This document shows positions 12,059 through 24,216 of a DNA stretch of 64,000 nt, one piece after another. This DNA is from Avena insularis (taxonomy: Eukaryota > Streptophyta > Magnoliopsida > Poales > Poaceae). A program made the translations under genes and the position numbers. Positions within the stretch are counted from its first letter, which is position 1. Each line of letters begins with the position of its first letter. The notes under the pieces were generated by a model. The model saw only the letters and a list, made by a program, of their open reading frames with translations. It searched no databases and was not told where the DNA came from. Where the stretch lies: assembly GCA_023614405.1 (NCBI GenBank), contig CM042697.1:305010323-305074322 (forward strand). The letters run 5' to 3'.

Positions 12059-12357
12059 TTGCATGTGATGGTGAAGGACTTGAGTTAATGTAAGTATTAC
12101 GCGTGCAAATCCTTCAAACCAAACCAGACTTGAGGTAGCTTGATTTGCCTCATTCCTTTGCACAGGAATTAAAAGAAGAGGTCGAGCTCATTTTTCGTTT
12201 CCCATGATTTTCCTATGAAACTAACACAGAAGGAAACATTCCTTCACTTTTCCTCCGTTCAATTCCTGTGTTCCAAACGATACTACAGTGCCAATTCCTA
12301 CAGGAACAGGATTCCTACACTTTTCATGTGAAAATCTTTCAAACCAAACAGGGCCTT
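12059..12357. repeat. MITE-like segment inside the CACTA
   Basis: On the minus strand it ends in AAGGCCCTGTTTGGTTTGAAAG, a terminus common in grass Tourist/Harbinger MITEs. A second, diverged version of the same phrase (aaatccttcaaaccaaacc) occurs at 12108-12126 in the same direction, suggesting nested or tandem copies. A clear left terminus and target duplication were not found. Confidence 0.4.
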
Positions 12358-12539
12358 AAAACTTCCGCTATTGATTTAAGTTGTGACTCGATGTATAGTT
12401 TCAGTTAAGTTCATATCCCTAGATATCACATGTATAGTACATGTATTAGCGACCAGCATGGTTCAAGGACAGAGCACACAACAGCATTCCAAATATGAAG
12501 GAAATTGACCTAAAAATGCACGTGAACATGATGTCAAAG

Positions 12540-14650
12540 CAAATTGTGACTTACCATTGCTTTGTACATTCGAGAATTCTGTATGAGATGATTTGGAGAA
12601 ATCACAGTTGGCCTTGCTCCTGGATTCCTACTAGGACTTGAGCTCTGTAGAAGACCATTTTGCAAGTTCAGATTACTATTTTCTTTGTCGGTCCTCTTAT
12701 TAAGCACCTGCAAAGAGAAGTGCATTTTCAGAAATACAAGTAAGCAAAATAAATTTTACAAGCATATGACTATAATCACCTTCTGTTGTTGGCTTCCCAT
12801 CTGTTGGCTGAGTTTAGCCATCTGTTGGTTGAACTTTGTCATCATGGCTTTTTCAAATTATAGTCTTGATCTTCGCTCCTCTTCCAACAATCTTTCCCTT
12901 TCAGCACGCTCTTGTTGTAACTTCTCCTCAAGTTGTTCTCTCTCAGCACGCTCCAAGTTAAGCCGCTCTTGCATGTCTGCACGTTCAACTTCTAGTTGAT
13001 CTTGTAATTCGTTGACCTGGGAAATGAGGAGTTCTGTTCGGGTTTTCATTTGTACGAGCTTGCTCCTTAATCTGCATCCAAAACCTTTCAGAACCAGTTT
13101 TAGGTTTGGCCATGTATCCATACCCACGAGGCTGCAATGACTTGCATAGCAGAGTGTCTTTGTATGCAGTCTGGAAAATATTGTTTCTCTGCTCACTTGA
13201 GAGTGGACCATGAGTTTCAGTTTCTTTGGTTTCAACCGCTTCACGTGCTTTGTCCTAAGAACGGAAAGAACAATTATAGCTAATTCATCAATATTGACCT
13301 ATAAAAGATGAAAGAAGAATGACAAAACCTATCAGTACTCACATAAACGTCCTGGGACTCTTTGTTAGACCATGTTCCATTCTTTGTGTGGGTGAGTTCC
13401 CACAGAGCAATACAATCCGGCTCTTCTCCAGTTTCCACGTCTCTCTACAAGTAACTACAACAATGAGATGCTTGAAGCATGAAACCATAGATAGCAACAA
13501 GGCATACATACTTAGTTAGAGTCATACCTTCTCAAAACTTACTTGCGAGTAGGATTTTGATCCCACTCTGTGTTTTGTCTTCCGTTTCTTACGATTATCG
13601 GAGTTCTTCTGGCTACGTTCCTATCCAGTCATTGAAACCAAATATAAACAGTCAGACAAGCCACTTCATCCAAACACAGAATAGACAAACAGTAAGCTTA
13701 GAGATAACTTGGAATTTTGCATCATTGCCAAAGTAGTCGATCATCCATTCCCACTCTTGTAGTTGTAAATCTTCCGGCACATTTGCCAATCTAGCCTCAT
13801 CTGTTTTTTATGCCTTATAAGTGGAGCTTAGAGTTGCTCGCCAGCCTCTATATCGCTCCATTGCAATTTTGAGAACTTTTTCTTCCATTCCTGGTGTATC
13901 TTCCAGGTTCCATCTGTCCTGTAAAGCGTACAACAAATGAATATACATAAGTAGTCCATTATCGATGGTAAAATAACATAACAAATGTTAAAAGGGTTGT
14001 ACACACTATCATATCTGCAACGATGAGTCCATGGACACTAGGGTGAATGTCCGACCACCTCCTCACTCCAATGAGTGGTAACTTTCTTTTCATTATGACT
14101 ACCACGTCATCCTTGAATGAGCGATTGTTCATTCGTACTGTACCACCCAATGTTTCAGAGAATGAAATATCTAGCTTCGCGGATCCATTGGCAAAACGCT
14201 TCATAGATGCTTTAACACTTTTTAGGACACCTCGCCCTTTCTTCTTCTTCTGTCCATCAGCTTCTACAGCCCAAATCATATAAAATAGTATTGCATATTT
14301 TGGTTATTAGATTGTAAGGAATGGTGACACAAATAAAAAGGAAAGAAAGTACCATTCTCTAGTAGCGCGCTGTTGCGGCGAGCATGGGATGGCCATTCAT
14401 CTAGGACACACATGTCATTAGCAGACACTGGAGTGTCTGCTAGTCCTTCAGTACCTGCACAAGATTTATGAGTATTGAAGGTTTAGCAACTTAACCCATA
14501 CAAGGATTTTGTGCGTTGTAGCAAATGCTAGAGACAGCTGAAGTGACATAAAGAATTTACCAGTTCTTGGTTGTCCACGTTCGTTTGTGTATGCTGTTAT
14601 ACTTTCTATCCTTGTGTACCGAACAGATCCTTTCATTATGCCCTTCTGTA
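12540..14650 (-). pseudogene. TNPA-like CACTA protein (Transposase_24 / Ptta-En-Spm family), broken
   Basis: Several minus-strand exons can be read with plausible splice sites: about 14648-14562 (GIMKGSVRYTRIESITAY), 14455-14353, 14279-13993 (FANGSAKLDISFSETLGG, RRWSDIHPSVHGLIV), 13918-13709 (DRWNLEDTPGMEE, WEWMIDYFGND), 13620-13530 (RSQKNSDNRKKRK and HRVGSKSYSQ), about 13445-13342 (GEEPDCIALWELTHTKNG) and 13251-12850. The RSxKN(x)nR…HRxGSKS block and the WELTHTKNG block are typical of plant Ptta/En/Spm ORF1 proteins, which bind the subterminal repeats. The last large exon ends in a Glu/Arg-rich coiled coil (ERAEREQLEEKL). Defects: an in-frame stop after TLSSTYKA in the 13.8-kb exon, and an apparent one-base shift near 13040-13060. 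Exon limits are by eye. Confidence 0.8.
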
Positions 14651-14746
14651 GGTAATACCATAATTTGTGTCAGTTTCAGAATTTGTGTCAGTTTCCAAAC
14701 TAATGGTCAGCAAGTTTGTTTGCCAAACTAGTTGATTTACTTAATC

Positions 14747-15233
14747 AATTTATTAAAGAACACCAAATACAAAAATAGGCAAAGGATCAAGTTTATTTCT
14801 AATCTATTAGTTAACATAGAGACTTCCGTAAGTTGGTTTCCAAACATTTTAGTTGATCACTAACAGCATGGACCATAAGTGGAAGTTAACATTTCAGTTG
14901 ATCAGTAACAGCATGGAGCAATATCAACGAAAATTTTGCTCTGTCAAATTAACATAAACTGAGTAAACAAAGAAAAGAGTTTGTGTCAAATTCAGCTATG
15001 TTATATTGGCACTCAAAACTGATGTACATAAACTAAATTGGGAAGAGCTTATTGACTTCTGAAAACAGAACATATGGAACAATTCCGAAGCTGTTCCAAG
15101 AGCATTAGATTCAAACATTAGTATTAGCGGTCTATAAGGCAATTTATTAAGGAACACCAAATACAAAAATAGGCGGAGGATCAAGTTTACTTCTAATCTA
15201 TTTATTAACATAGAGACTTCTGTAAGTTGGTAG
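14747..15233. repeat. 93-bp direct repeat pair in the CACTA intergenic region
   Basis: 14747-14840 and 15141-15233 share 'caccaaatacaaaaatagg' and 'aacatagagacttc' blocks in the same order with few substitutions, about 300 bp apart. They lie in the region between the two divergent genes. Confidence 0.8.
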
Positions 15234-15239
15234 CTACAT

Positions 15240-15788
15240 ATATTGAAGATGAAATCCAGCGAGGAGACAAAGGGCCAGAGAACAGGGATTTATTGAAATT
15301 AGACAGCAAAAGGGGAGATTATTTAGTGGTGGAGGAGGAGATCTGGCCTCACCGTGACCGACGACGAAGACGGCGGTGACGGCGAGGACCAAGACCCCGA
15401 TGCATGTCAAACCAGAACAACATTATATTTCAAATTAAGCTAAATTTCTACTAGTGTGAACCTATATCTGACACTGAACTTTGCAACAATTCATACCCTA
15501 ATATATACAATCCATTTGCATTAATAGCAGTAGAGTTGGACATTCCAACTAACAACTTAGGGCTCAATTGATTCATATACCGTATAAGCATTATATGCAG
15601 ATTGACTCATATGTATGATACTGTAATATCTTGGGGCTAATATACATCTGCCAAAAACTGATTCATATTACGGTAGTAACTTGGGGCTAATATACAATTG
15701 ACTGACAGAAACTGAAACTAGTACATCCTATAAGCTCTGTGTAAATAGATTGACTCATGTATATTGTGTAATACCTTGGGGCTTACAG
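15240..15788. other. Non-coding region before the tnp2 fragment
   Basis: 15300-15400 is GC-rich with GAC/GGC triplets and may hold the first exon of the TNPA-like gene on minus. 15550-15788 has three or four copies of a 'cttggggctaatatac' phrase, the last running into the presumed acceptor site CTTACAG at 15782-15788. The N-terminal tnp2 exons expected here are absent. Confidence 0.5.
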
Positions 15789-17934
15789 GTGAAGAAGTTG
15801 TGCAGCAGCTTGATAGCATTCAGCATGCACCATTTGGGCGATCAAATAATAGAAAGCGACCGGAAACTAATAGCTGGCATAACTGGCGAAAGAAAAGTGT
15901 ATTTTTCCAACTCCCATATTGGAAGCACTTGCTGGTTAGGCACAATTTGCATGTTATGCACATCGAGAAGAACATCTATGATAGCGTTCTGGGGACTTTG
16001 CTTGTGATAGATGGGAAATCAAAGGATGGTGTGAAGGCTCGTCTTGATTTGGAGGACTTGAAAATAAGGAAGGACCAGCATCCAAAGCCTAGTAAGCATA
16101 AGTATGAAATAAAGAAAGGTTGTTATGCTTTAAAGAAGGAAGATAAGATATTGCTCCTCAAGTTTCTACAGAGCATTAAGATGCCTGATGGATATGCTTC
16201 ACACATTAAGCGATGTGTGCTCCTCGATCAGTGCAAGATTACTGGACTCAAAACTCATGACTGTCATGTTATATTTCAAAAACTACTTCCTATTGCATTG
16301 CGCAAGCTTCTGCCAGATAATGTTCTTAACCCATTACTTCAGCTGAGTAAGTTATTTTCTGATTTATGCTCCAAGGAGTTAAGGGATGAGGATTTGGAGA
16401 GGTTGAGCAAAACAATGCCAGAAACTCTATGCCAGCTCGAGATGATCTTTCCACCGGCATTCTTTGATATTATGATGCATCTCCCAATTCATCTCGCCGA
16501 AGAGGCCCTATTGGCGGGGCCTGTCTTATATAGATGGATGTATCCAATTGAGCGATACTTGCGTATGCTAAAAGGATATGTGCGTAACAAGGCTCACCCA
16601 GAAGGTTCTATTGCAGAGGGGTACATACTCGAAGAGTGCATGACTTTTTGCAGTCGATTCGTTGATGGCATGCCTACAAAAATAAGTCAGTCTGAACGCC
16701 ATGAAGATGGAGGTGCAGATCAACCACCAACAGGGATTACCATAATGAGTACAACTGATAAATCCAAGAAAGGTTTTTCTCGTGAACTGTTCTCTTTGGC
16801 TGAGGTTAATGACATGAGGCACTTCATAATAACAAATTGCGAGAACACCGCGCCATGGGCTGAGTAAGGATACCTATGTTTTTATTTCACATCATTATGT
16901 GCATTAATAATGTTATGTTGAATTAACAATAATTTCTCGTTGTAGGGAACATCTCCAGGAGCTCAAAAGGAACAATTCTCATAATCCTGATAAGCAACAC
17001 AAGCAAGAGTTTGTTGGCTGGTTTCAGAGACGGGTAAGATTCTCAAACATTTGCACTTATGTTCCTAGTAATGACGTACCAGCGCTGTACATTTCCCTCA
17101 CATATGTACTATTCAATGAAACAGATCACAGAACTCCACAAGGATGGGAAGGTCAGCAATCTTATATATTCACTATCTAAAGGACATGATCACCTAGCTC
17201 GTGTTTATAACCGTACAGTTCTAAATGGATATTACTTTCGGAATTCGTACATAGAGCAGGACTTGAGTACCCAAAATAGTGGTGTCATAGTCAAGGGCGA
17301 TGAAACCACGGGCAATATTGATTATTATGGGGTGATCAAGAAAATCATAGTTCTTGACTTTCCTCCTGATAAGGAGGTTGCTCTATTCCAGTGTGACTGG
17401 TTTGATGTGCCTGCTGCCGAAAAAACTCTGAGTAAGGGGTATAAGAAGGATAGATATGGAATTATTGACCTTGACATTACTCTACACTGATTCAAGGGAG
17501 AACCTTATATTGTAGGGCTCCAGGCTGAACAGGTCTTCTATGTGAGAGATGTGAAGAACCCTCATTGGGCAAGTGTTATTAAAATGAATCCACGAAATTT
17601 GTTTGCTCCTTCTGTTTTAAATGGTGTAGGCCTCGATGAAGCTCCTGAAGCCGATGAAGGCGGTGATGCAGACGTATTGGATGTCGTCGATGCAAAAATT
17701 ATGGTGCCAGAAACTACTATACCTGAAGAGATCACTAGTTGGTGCAGACACGATGATGAAGGATCCAACGTTGATGCTATTGTCATCCAAAATTTAAAAC
17801 CGGTTGAGTTTGAAGATATTCTTTTCGAATCTGATGATGATATGGATGATGATGAGGCTTACATAAACGATGTCCATGTTGCTCCATTGGGACAAGAAGA
17901 GTTGTATGATGACCACGGGTTCTTCGTGTAGTTT
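15789..17934 (+). pseudogene. tnp2-type CACTA transposase, C-terminal half only
   Basis: Exon A (about 15789-16863) starts after an acceptor-like CTTACAG and contains FFQLPYWKHLLVRHNLHVMH, the end of the Transposase_21 (tnp2) domain, then a DUF4218 region (LPIHLAEEALLAGPVLYRWM, PIERYLRMLKGYVRNKAHPE). A GT-AG intron at 16864-16945 joins in frame to 16946-17033 (EFVGWFQRR), and another at 17034-17124 joins to exon C. Exon C carries a DUF4216 region (VALFQCDWFDVP, AEQVFYVRD) and an acidic tail ending at 17932-17934. One in-frame TGA lies at 17488-17490. The upstream half of the domain with the catalytic acidic residues is missing, so no active transposase can come from this copy. Confidence 0.88.
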
Positions 17935-20900
17935 CTAATATCTTGGTAAGAATTTCTAGCTTCCAGTTTCTAATATCTTGACAAGAACATTTAGCTCCCA
18001 CATACTAAAATCTTTCTGTTATATATGTTGTAAATTTCTAGCTTCCAGTTCGAAAAATGTATAAAAAATATTATCTTTCATTTGATTTTCTTGGTTTGTA
18101 CATTTGTGTGAAGCTGAAATATGGGCTGATAGTTCCTGACCTTATACTGTAGTTTCTACATTTCTTATGTGCTATTACATGTTCCATACTCATTCCTATT
18201 GGCAGAAGAACAAGTGCCATTTCACACAGGATATCATGGTATAAATTACATGTAGTACGTTATTTCCTCATGTACAACTGTATAGTTTAGTGAGTTGTTT
18301 TTTCTGATGAAATTTCTCAAAAGAGCCACATCATATATTGCCTTCTCACATTTTTTTTGTGCTGGAAATGTATCCAGTAGAAATGACGCAACTTCCATCA
18401 CTAAATTTGTTGCAGAGTGGTTGATAAATTATGCACTATTGTAACATGTCTTATTTAATTTTTGGTTTTTTGCAGTCACCTTTTCTTCCTTTTAAAGCTC
18501 TTTATAGTTACTAATAATATTTTGTTTTGACTATGAAAAATGTTGTTTCTCTTTTTCAGGACTTATGAGGTGCTTTTCTCCTTGTTAAAGACTACATGTT
18601 TTTGCTACAAGACTATACGTTTCTACTATCTTCTATGCGATGGGCCATGATCGGTTTTGAATTGTTGAGTGTTTGAACATCCTACAATGTACACATATAT
18701 TCTGTATCAGAAAGGAAAAAATATCACTTCCATGTCCTCCAAAATTGAAAGGTGATTTATAGAACACACACATGCACTAACTCATGTAACTAGTACGTAC
18801 CTGACAAACATAAGATCGTGGTATTTTTCAGTTTAGACGGTATACTTACTTGGCTAGTGTCTTGATGAGTGCTAAAATATGCTTGATCTATACTTGTTTT
18901 CAGATATAATATAACTGCATTTGCATCAATCTTCTAGTCGTCCAGAAGAAGTTTGTATGAATAAGATCAAACAATGAGGAAATATGGCTTGTTGACCCAA
19001 CATCAAAATCACTGAAAAATAAAGTTAAGAATGCTGTCATTATTAAATAAAATGTTGCTCATAAATTCGTGTGCGAGAGGCAAAGTGAAATGTACACCCT
19101 CCGTCCCCATAAAATGCTGCTCATAAATATTCCAAACATTAATAAAACTATAAGCAGCTTTTGTTTGGATCTTACTATGAATGCAACACAAATGCAGAGG
19201 ACAGAACAAACAAATATAGATGATTGTAACTAAAAGCATGTTAACCATAGGATAGGATGATGATTTCATGAAAGTACCATAGGATGGTGTCTTGGGGAGG
19301 AAAACGCTAGAGAGCTAATCAGATCCAACATATTATATATGAGCAGCTCGCACATTCTGGGTATCATTTAGAGGAGATAGGCGTTTACTTGCGTGACCGC
19401 ACAAATTAACAGGTAATAAAAAATGGCAAGATCCTTGAGTAGCTATTGTTTATTTCGAGTGAATTAAGAACTTCTGCCACCAATGATGGAAAGAAAGAAC
19501 TCTTAATTTAGATAGTAAGTCAAGAGAGACACAGAACTCATGTTTCACTTACCTCCCGCAGATCACAAAACGTTAGCCAATTTGGGGTGATCAATCAATC
19601 AGGTCCTAATATTCCATTCACCTTTCTCGAGACCCTGCAGTCACCGTCGATGGTTAGCGTTGGCAAGTTGCACATGGACATCTGAACTCCTAAGCAAGCA
19701 TCAACTTCACGGGCAGAAGGAGGAAATGACGATTTCAACACAAATATAATAAATCTTCTTTATTCCATCAAATGAATGGGAGATCAGATTCCACAAACTT
19801 GACCAATAGAAATAGTCAAGATTCTTTTGCCTTTTAATTCTTCTCAGGTCTGCTTACCATGGACTACATACCCAGGTTTGCATACTTACAGGCTCAAATC
19901 AATCAATCAGGTGATGATTTCTACCAATACAACCATTGGACCATGTTTTCTATCAAACAATATGTACGAGTCAATGTTATGAAGATACCAAAATATTAGA
20001 GAAGATGAAAAACTGATTAGAGAATTCTTGATTAAGAATTCTGGATTAGGGAAGGGGATGACAAATTACCACTTTCATGCACAAGCCCCCGTTATTATGA
20101 AACATATCTAATAGCTAGAGAAAGCCACCATTTTCATGCATGACTATGTTTCACAATTGCATAGACAAATTACCATTTATCTAACAATATCTACCAGTCA
20201 ATGTGCTGATTCACTATTTTCCATTTTTCTATCAAACAATATTATGAAAATACCACAATTGAGATGAATGGGATGACAAATTAGCAGTACTGAGCAAGGT
20301 GGAGAGGGGCGTCGACCGAGAGGCTTGCGACACAACCTGAGGTGAACGATGGCGAAGCAGGGGAGGGGTCGGTCGTTGCATCATTGGCGGGGAGGCATGG
20401 TAGGGGTCGAACTCGCGGAAGCCACAGAGAGACAAGGGAAATCCCGATCTAGCGCCGGTGGAGGGGAATGAGGGGAGGAGCCAGTCCTAGAGCTGGCGGA
20501 GGGGAACCTGGCATGGGGAGGACGATCTCGCGCCAGCGCCGGTGACGACACGGCAGTGGCAGCGCTGGGGATAGAAGTCGTCGAGGCCTGCTCTAGGTAG
20601 GAGGAAGAAGTCGAGCCAGTAGCAAGAACTGGGGGTTTGAGCTGCCATTTACCGCCGTCGGTGAGGAGAAATCGGAAGGGGAAAGGATGAGTGGTATAGA
20701 GCGAGGAGACTAGAGATAGGACTAGGAGAGAGTGGTGTCGAGTGTCTGATTAGGATAGGGGTGAGCTCTTTTTTCCTTTTTAGCGGTCACACCTCTTTTT
20801 CTTATAATTATACGAGTTGGGGAGATGGATCTTGCGACCATGCGAATGGGGAATGGCAAGGAGACATCAGTAGGTGGGAGGTAGGTGACGGGTCCTTTTT

Positions 20901-21115
20901 TTCAATGAACGGAGTGAGTTAGTGCGACATGTAGGTGTCTTTATCAAATCCAACTTTTTTTCTTATTGGGCGTGTCCGATTCAACAGCGTGGGTGCGACC
21001 TCCTTTTATGATCGACCGTCACAAGCGATTTGTGATTTAAAAATTTATATAGAACTATTACTTTGTAACTCGAAATAGATGAAGCAGGTTTGTTAAAATT
21101 TAGATTAAATCTATA
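17935..21115. other. CACTA 3' internal region, no gene recognised
   Basis: About 3.2 kb mostly AT-rich. A phrase 'agtttctaatatcttg' is duplicated at 17930-17990. A single MITE-like terminus (accctccgtcccc) occurs at 19093-19106 without a partner. 20280-20720 is GC-rich (gccggtggagggg types), reminiscent of a 5' untranslated or promoter segment, but no protein is supported. Confidence 0.5.
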
Positions 21116-21242
21116 TACTCCCAACGACCTATATTAGTTGATTAAATTTGTCTATATTTGAATGAATCTAGACACTATTTAGTATATAGGTTCATCCAAA
21201 TTTTGATAAATTCAAGTCAACTAATATTGGTCGAAGGGAGTA
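21116..21242. repeat. Stowaway-like MITE, about 127 bp
   Basis: The left end TACTCCCAACGACCTATATT and right end (complement) TACTCCCTTCGACCAATATT are inverted and flanked by TA. Immediately to the right (about 21285-21308) a second typical Stowaway terminus, ttttgagacagtgggagtac, appears without its left partner nearby. The locus may thus be a nested pair. Confidence 0.65.
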
Positions 21243-21324
21243 GTAAAATATTTAGATTCATATAATTTTTGACAAATCTGAGACATATATTTTGAGACAG
21301 TGGGAGTACTTCATATGTCATCTT

Positions 21325-21751
21325 GTCGCAGTATGCAATAATTATTGCAACAAGATGAGGTTGAGGCAAAAAATTGCTATTACGTCAAATAAGTATTTTG
21401 TTGCAATACAACCTAGTTTTTTGCAACAATATGAATACTGAGCGCAACATGGGAAAAAGTTGCAATATCTATCCAAATATTACCACGATCTTTTGCTTTC
21501 GTTGCATTAGCTAGTCTCTATTGCAACAATGTGACAAGTTCCTACAACAACGCGAAATTGTCGCAATAGGGCCACCATATTACAACACCAAGGTGTTTTG
21601 TTGCAATACACGTCCTCTATTGCAACAAAAAAGGTAGTTACCGTGACGAAACTAAATTGTGGCAATATGTGGAGGCTATTGCCACAAACGGGAATCTCGT
21701 GATGATATTGCATTCTATTGCAACGAAAATTGTCTGTTGGAATAATTATTG
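21325..21751. repeat. CACTA right subterminal repeat array
   Basis: About 430 bp with the same motifs as the left array (TTGCAACAA, TATTGCAACA, GTGGCAATATG). It is shorter than the left array, as is usual. Confidence 0.85.
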
Positions 21752-21778
21752 TTGCAATAGACCAGATTTATTGTAGTG
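21752..21778 (-). repeat. CACTA right terminal inverted repeat
   Basis: Reads CACTACAATAAATCTGG then TCTATTGCAA on the minus strand, matching the left end. Confidence 0.9.
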
Positions 21779-21781
21779 ATG
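21779..21781. other. CACTA target site duplication, right
   Basis: ATG directly after the TAGTG terminus, identical to 9928-9930. Confidence 0.92.
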
Positions 21782-22595
21782 GTACTTATTCCACTTTTTC
21801 TTGGGAATTTCTATGTAAGAGGCAAAGGACTTAAAATAGTTGGCAATACTCTGGGAATCAAGACCAAACTCATTGCTAATATCATGGAAGTCGTCAGTTC
21901 CCATAAAAGATTTAATGCATTCATAATCATAGTTTATACCCGACTTTCTTCCTTTCTCATTCTCCCAAGCTTCAGTGTTATCTTGAATATGGTCTAGTAG
22001 ATTCCATTTAGCTTCTTCCTTCATATGTGTGAATGATCCAGCACAAGAAGCATCTAGTAAATCTTTATCATGAAGAGAAAGCCTAGCATAACAGTTATTG
22101 ATAATAATACTGTTAGGGAGTTCATGAATAGGACATTTAAGCATTAGTAACTTCAATCTCCCCCAAGCTTGAGCTGTACTTTCTCCATCACGAGGCCAAA
22201 AGTTATATATCAGATTTCTATCCTTATGAATCTCACTGGGAGGATAAAGTTTAGAATAAAAGAGAGATGCCATGTCCTCCCATTCCATGGATTGTCCATC
22301 CTTCACCAGCTCATACCATTTCTTCAGCTCTCCCTTTCAAGGATATGGAGAGTAACTTCTTCTTCACATGTTCAGTTGTGATACCTGCACACTTAAACAA
22401 CCCGCATTATTCATGGATAAAGAGCAAGTGATCACCAGGATGGACAGTTCCATCCCCAAAATAATAATTATCCATAAAACGATCAACAATACTTGTAGGT
22501 ATCTTAAAAGGATCTATATCAATAAGTGGTGGTTCATCTACTACCTTAGTAGTGGTAGTAGTTTTCCCAAACAGAAAACCAAGTGGGTTATCCAT
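21782..22595 (-). pseudogene. Gypsy gag, N-terminal and central part
   Basis: The ATG at 22595 begins MDNPLGFLFGK, followed by DPFKIPTSIVDRFMD and HPGDHLLFIHE. A stop (TAA) follows HE where relatives have leucine (about 22415). A one-base insertion near 22330 shifts the frame into the long open frame 22306-21782 with the Retrotrans_gag-type motifs MASLFYSKLYPPSEIHKDRN and QAWGRLKLLMLKCPIHEL. The frame continues beyond the CACTA insertion at 9930. This is the capsid region of a Ty3/Gypsy element. Confidence 0.88.
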
Positions 22596-22682
22596 ATTTG
22601 AAACAAAGTAACAAGCAGTAACAAAAGAAATACTCACAGTAGAAGTTTCCTTTACCAGTTCCACACTTCAATAGCGCTCCAC

Positions 22683-22706
22683 TCCTCATCAACGGCGCTA
22701 GAAAAT
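22683..22706 (-). other. Gypsy primer binding site, degenerate
   Basis: Minus strand reads TTTTCTAGCGCCGTTGATGAGG shortly after the LTR end. The second Gypsy element here has TTTTCTGGTGCTGTTGCCGGGG at the equivalent place, so both derive from a TGGCGCCGTTGCC-type primer site. Confidence 0.65.
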
Positions 22707-22714
22707 AGTCTTGA

Positions 22715-24216
22715 TGACCCACAAGTATAGGGGGTGTATCGTAGTACTTTTGATAAATAGGAGTGTCGATCCCAACGAGGAGCAGAAGGTGTTGAACAGT
22801 GGTATGGAGCAGGAAATACCTGTGAATACTTCGCAAACGGATTTTTAGTGGTTTTCTGATAAGGCAACAAAACAACGTGCAAGTAACAAAGAACAAACAC
22901 AGCAAGTGGCCCAATCCTTTCTTAGCAAAGGACAAGACGGTGGAAATACTTATAAGGACCAAACATTCTCGAGGGCACATGGGAATTCTGTGAAGTGCTT
23001 TCGTTTCATATAGCTGAGTACTCCTCTTTGTTGTTGTAAGTGTTGTGTGGGTGAACCTGTGCTAATGTACCACCTTACTTGGACTACTACAAACTTGTGA
23101 TTAAACCCCCTACAAACATCCGTAACTACATGAAAGTAACTAAGATAGAAATCTAACCACTGCCTTAAACTCTGAGATCCTACGCTCCCTTGTGCAAAGG
23201 TGTCCTAACGGGGGTTCAGGTTTCTGTCACTCCGGCACCCCCACAAGTAGTATCCAAATACACAATGCATTCCCCTAGGCACATAAATGGTGAAGTATCA
23301 TGTAGTCGACGTTCACATGACACCACTAGAAGAATAGCACCACAACTTAAATACTAAACCATTGAATAATAACTCAACACAAATCCACTAATAACAACAT
23401 GACTTCTCCCATTACCTCAAGAACTAAACGAACTACTCACAAGACATCATATGGATCAAGATCAAAGATGATATGATAATGTATAACAATCTTAACATAA
23501 AAAATAATCCAATGGTTCCACTCACAAGCATCAACTACAATAGTAATTAGCACCGGGAAAGTTTCCCCTAAGAAATAAAGCAATATCCAACACAATTGTT
23601 ACAGCGGGACGGAGTGGTGAAGATGGTGCTGGTGGAGATGATGGTGTGGATGATGATAATGATGATCCCGATGAAGCCTAGCTTGATGACAATGTTGATG
23701 GCGATGATCTTCCCTCTCCGGGAAAGAATTCCCCCGGCAAAAATCTGTCTGTCGGAGAGAGCTTTCTCTCTCGGTGTTTTCGCCCCCTAGAGGCAGCGGA
23801 AATCTATCTGTGGTCGCTCCCTGAGGCTTAGGGTTCCGTAGGGAAGATATAGGCGAAGGGGCGGAGTCGGGAGCCGGGCAGGTGGGCCACACCTGCCCTA
23901 GGCGCGGGGTCAGGTGGGCCTGCGCCTAGGGGGGTGTGGGCCCCCTGCGGCCCTTCTTCGTCCCTCCTTTTGGCTTCCTCAATCTTCTGGAAAAATAATA
24001 TTTCGCAGATTTTTATGGTATTTTTCTAGTCTTCGCGAAATTGCATCGAAACGCCATCTTTTCCTTCAGAATCCAGACTCCGGCAGTCCATCATATAAGA
24101 ATCACCCAACATGCATAAGTAGTGGAAAAGACATAAGTAATACCTCATAATAAGACAAATATCAATGAATAGAGGTAAATTATGATATAGAAAGGTGATG
24201 CAAATTGGGCGTATCA
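22715..24216 (-). repeat. Gypsy 5' LTR (minus strand)
   Basis: Read on minus it begins TGATACGCCCAATTTGC at 24216 and ends ACTTGTGGGTCA at 22715, giving TG...CA and about 1.5 kb. A TATA-like CCTATATCTTCC lies near 23850 after a GC-rich stretch. The (GAT)-rich patch at 23620-23700 is part of the LTR, not a gene. No partner LTR is in the window. Confidence 0.75.

Larger units (their letters stand above)
9931..21778. mobile_element. CACTA DNA transposon (11.85 kb)
   Basis: The left end reads CACTACAAGGATTTGGG; the right end read on the complementary strand is CACTACAATAAATCTGG. Both begin with the CACTA hallmark and share about 27 bp of imperfect terminal inverted repeat. The flanks are ATG at 9928-9930 and ATG at 21779-21781, the 3-bp target duplication typical of the superfamily. 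The host reading frame (Gypsy gag) is continuous across the empty site. Inside are dense subterminal repeats, a TNPA-like gene on minus and a tnp2-like gene on plus, arranged divergently. The transposase lacks its N-terminal half, so this copy should be non-autonomous. Confidence 0.95.
8760..24216 (-). mobile_element. Ty3/Gypsy retrotransposon, truncated, split by a CACTA element
   Basis: On the minus strand the order is 5' LTR (24216-22715), primer site, gag start (22595), gag, interruption by CACTA (21778-9931), aspartic protease (to about 9330), a short conserved extension to 9026, then non-coding sequence to 8760. No reverse transcriptase, integrase or 3' LTR is found before the LTR-like remnant at 8759, so the element is 3'-truncated or belongs to a pol-less subgroup. 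Several stops and frameshifts make it inactive. Confidence 0.88.

Noticed and set aside
23596..23892. Met/His-rich open frames over GAT repeats
   Set aside because: Simple-sequence patch inside the Gypsy LTR.
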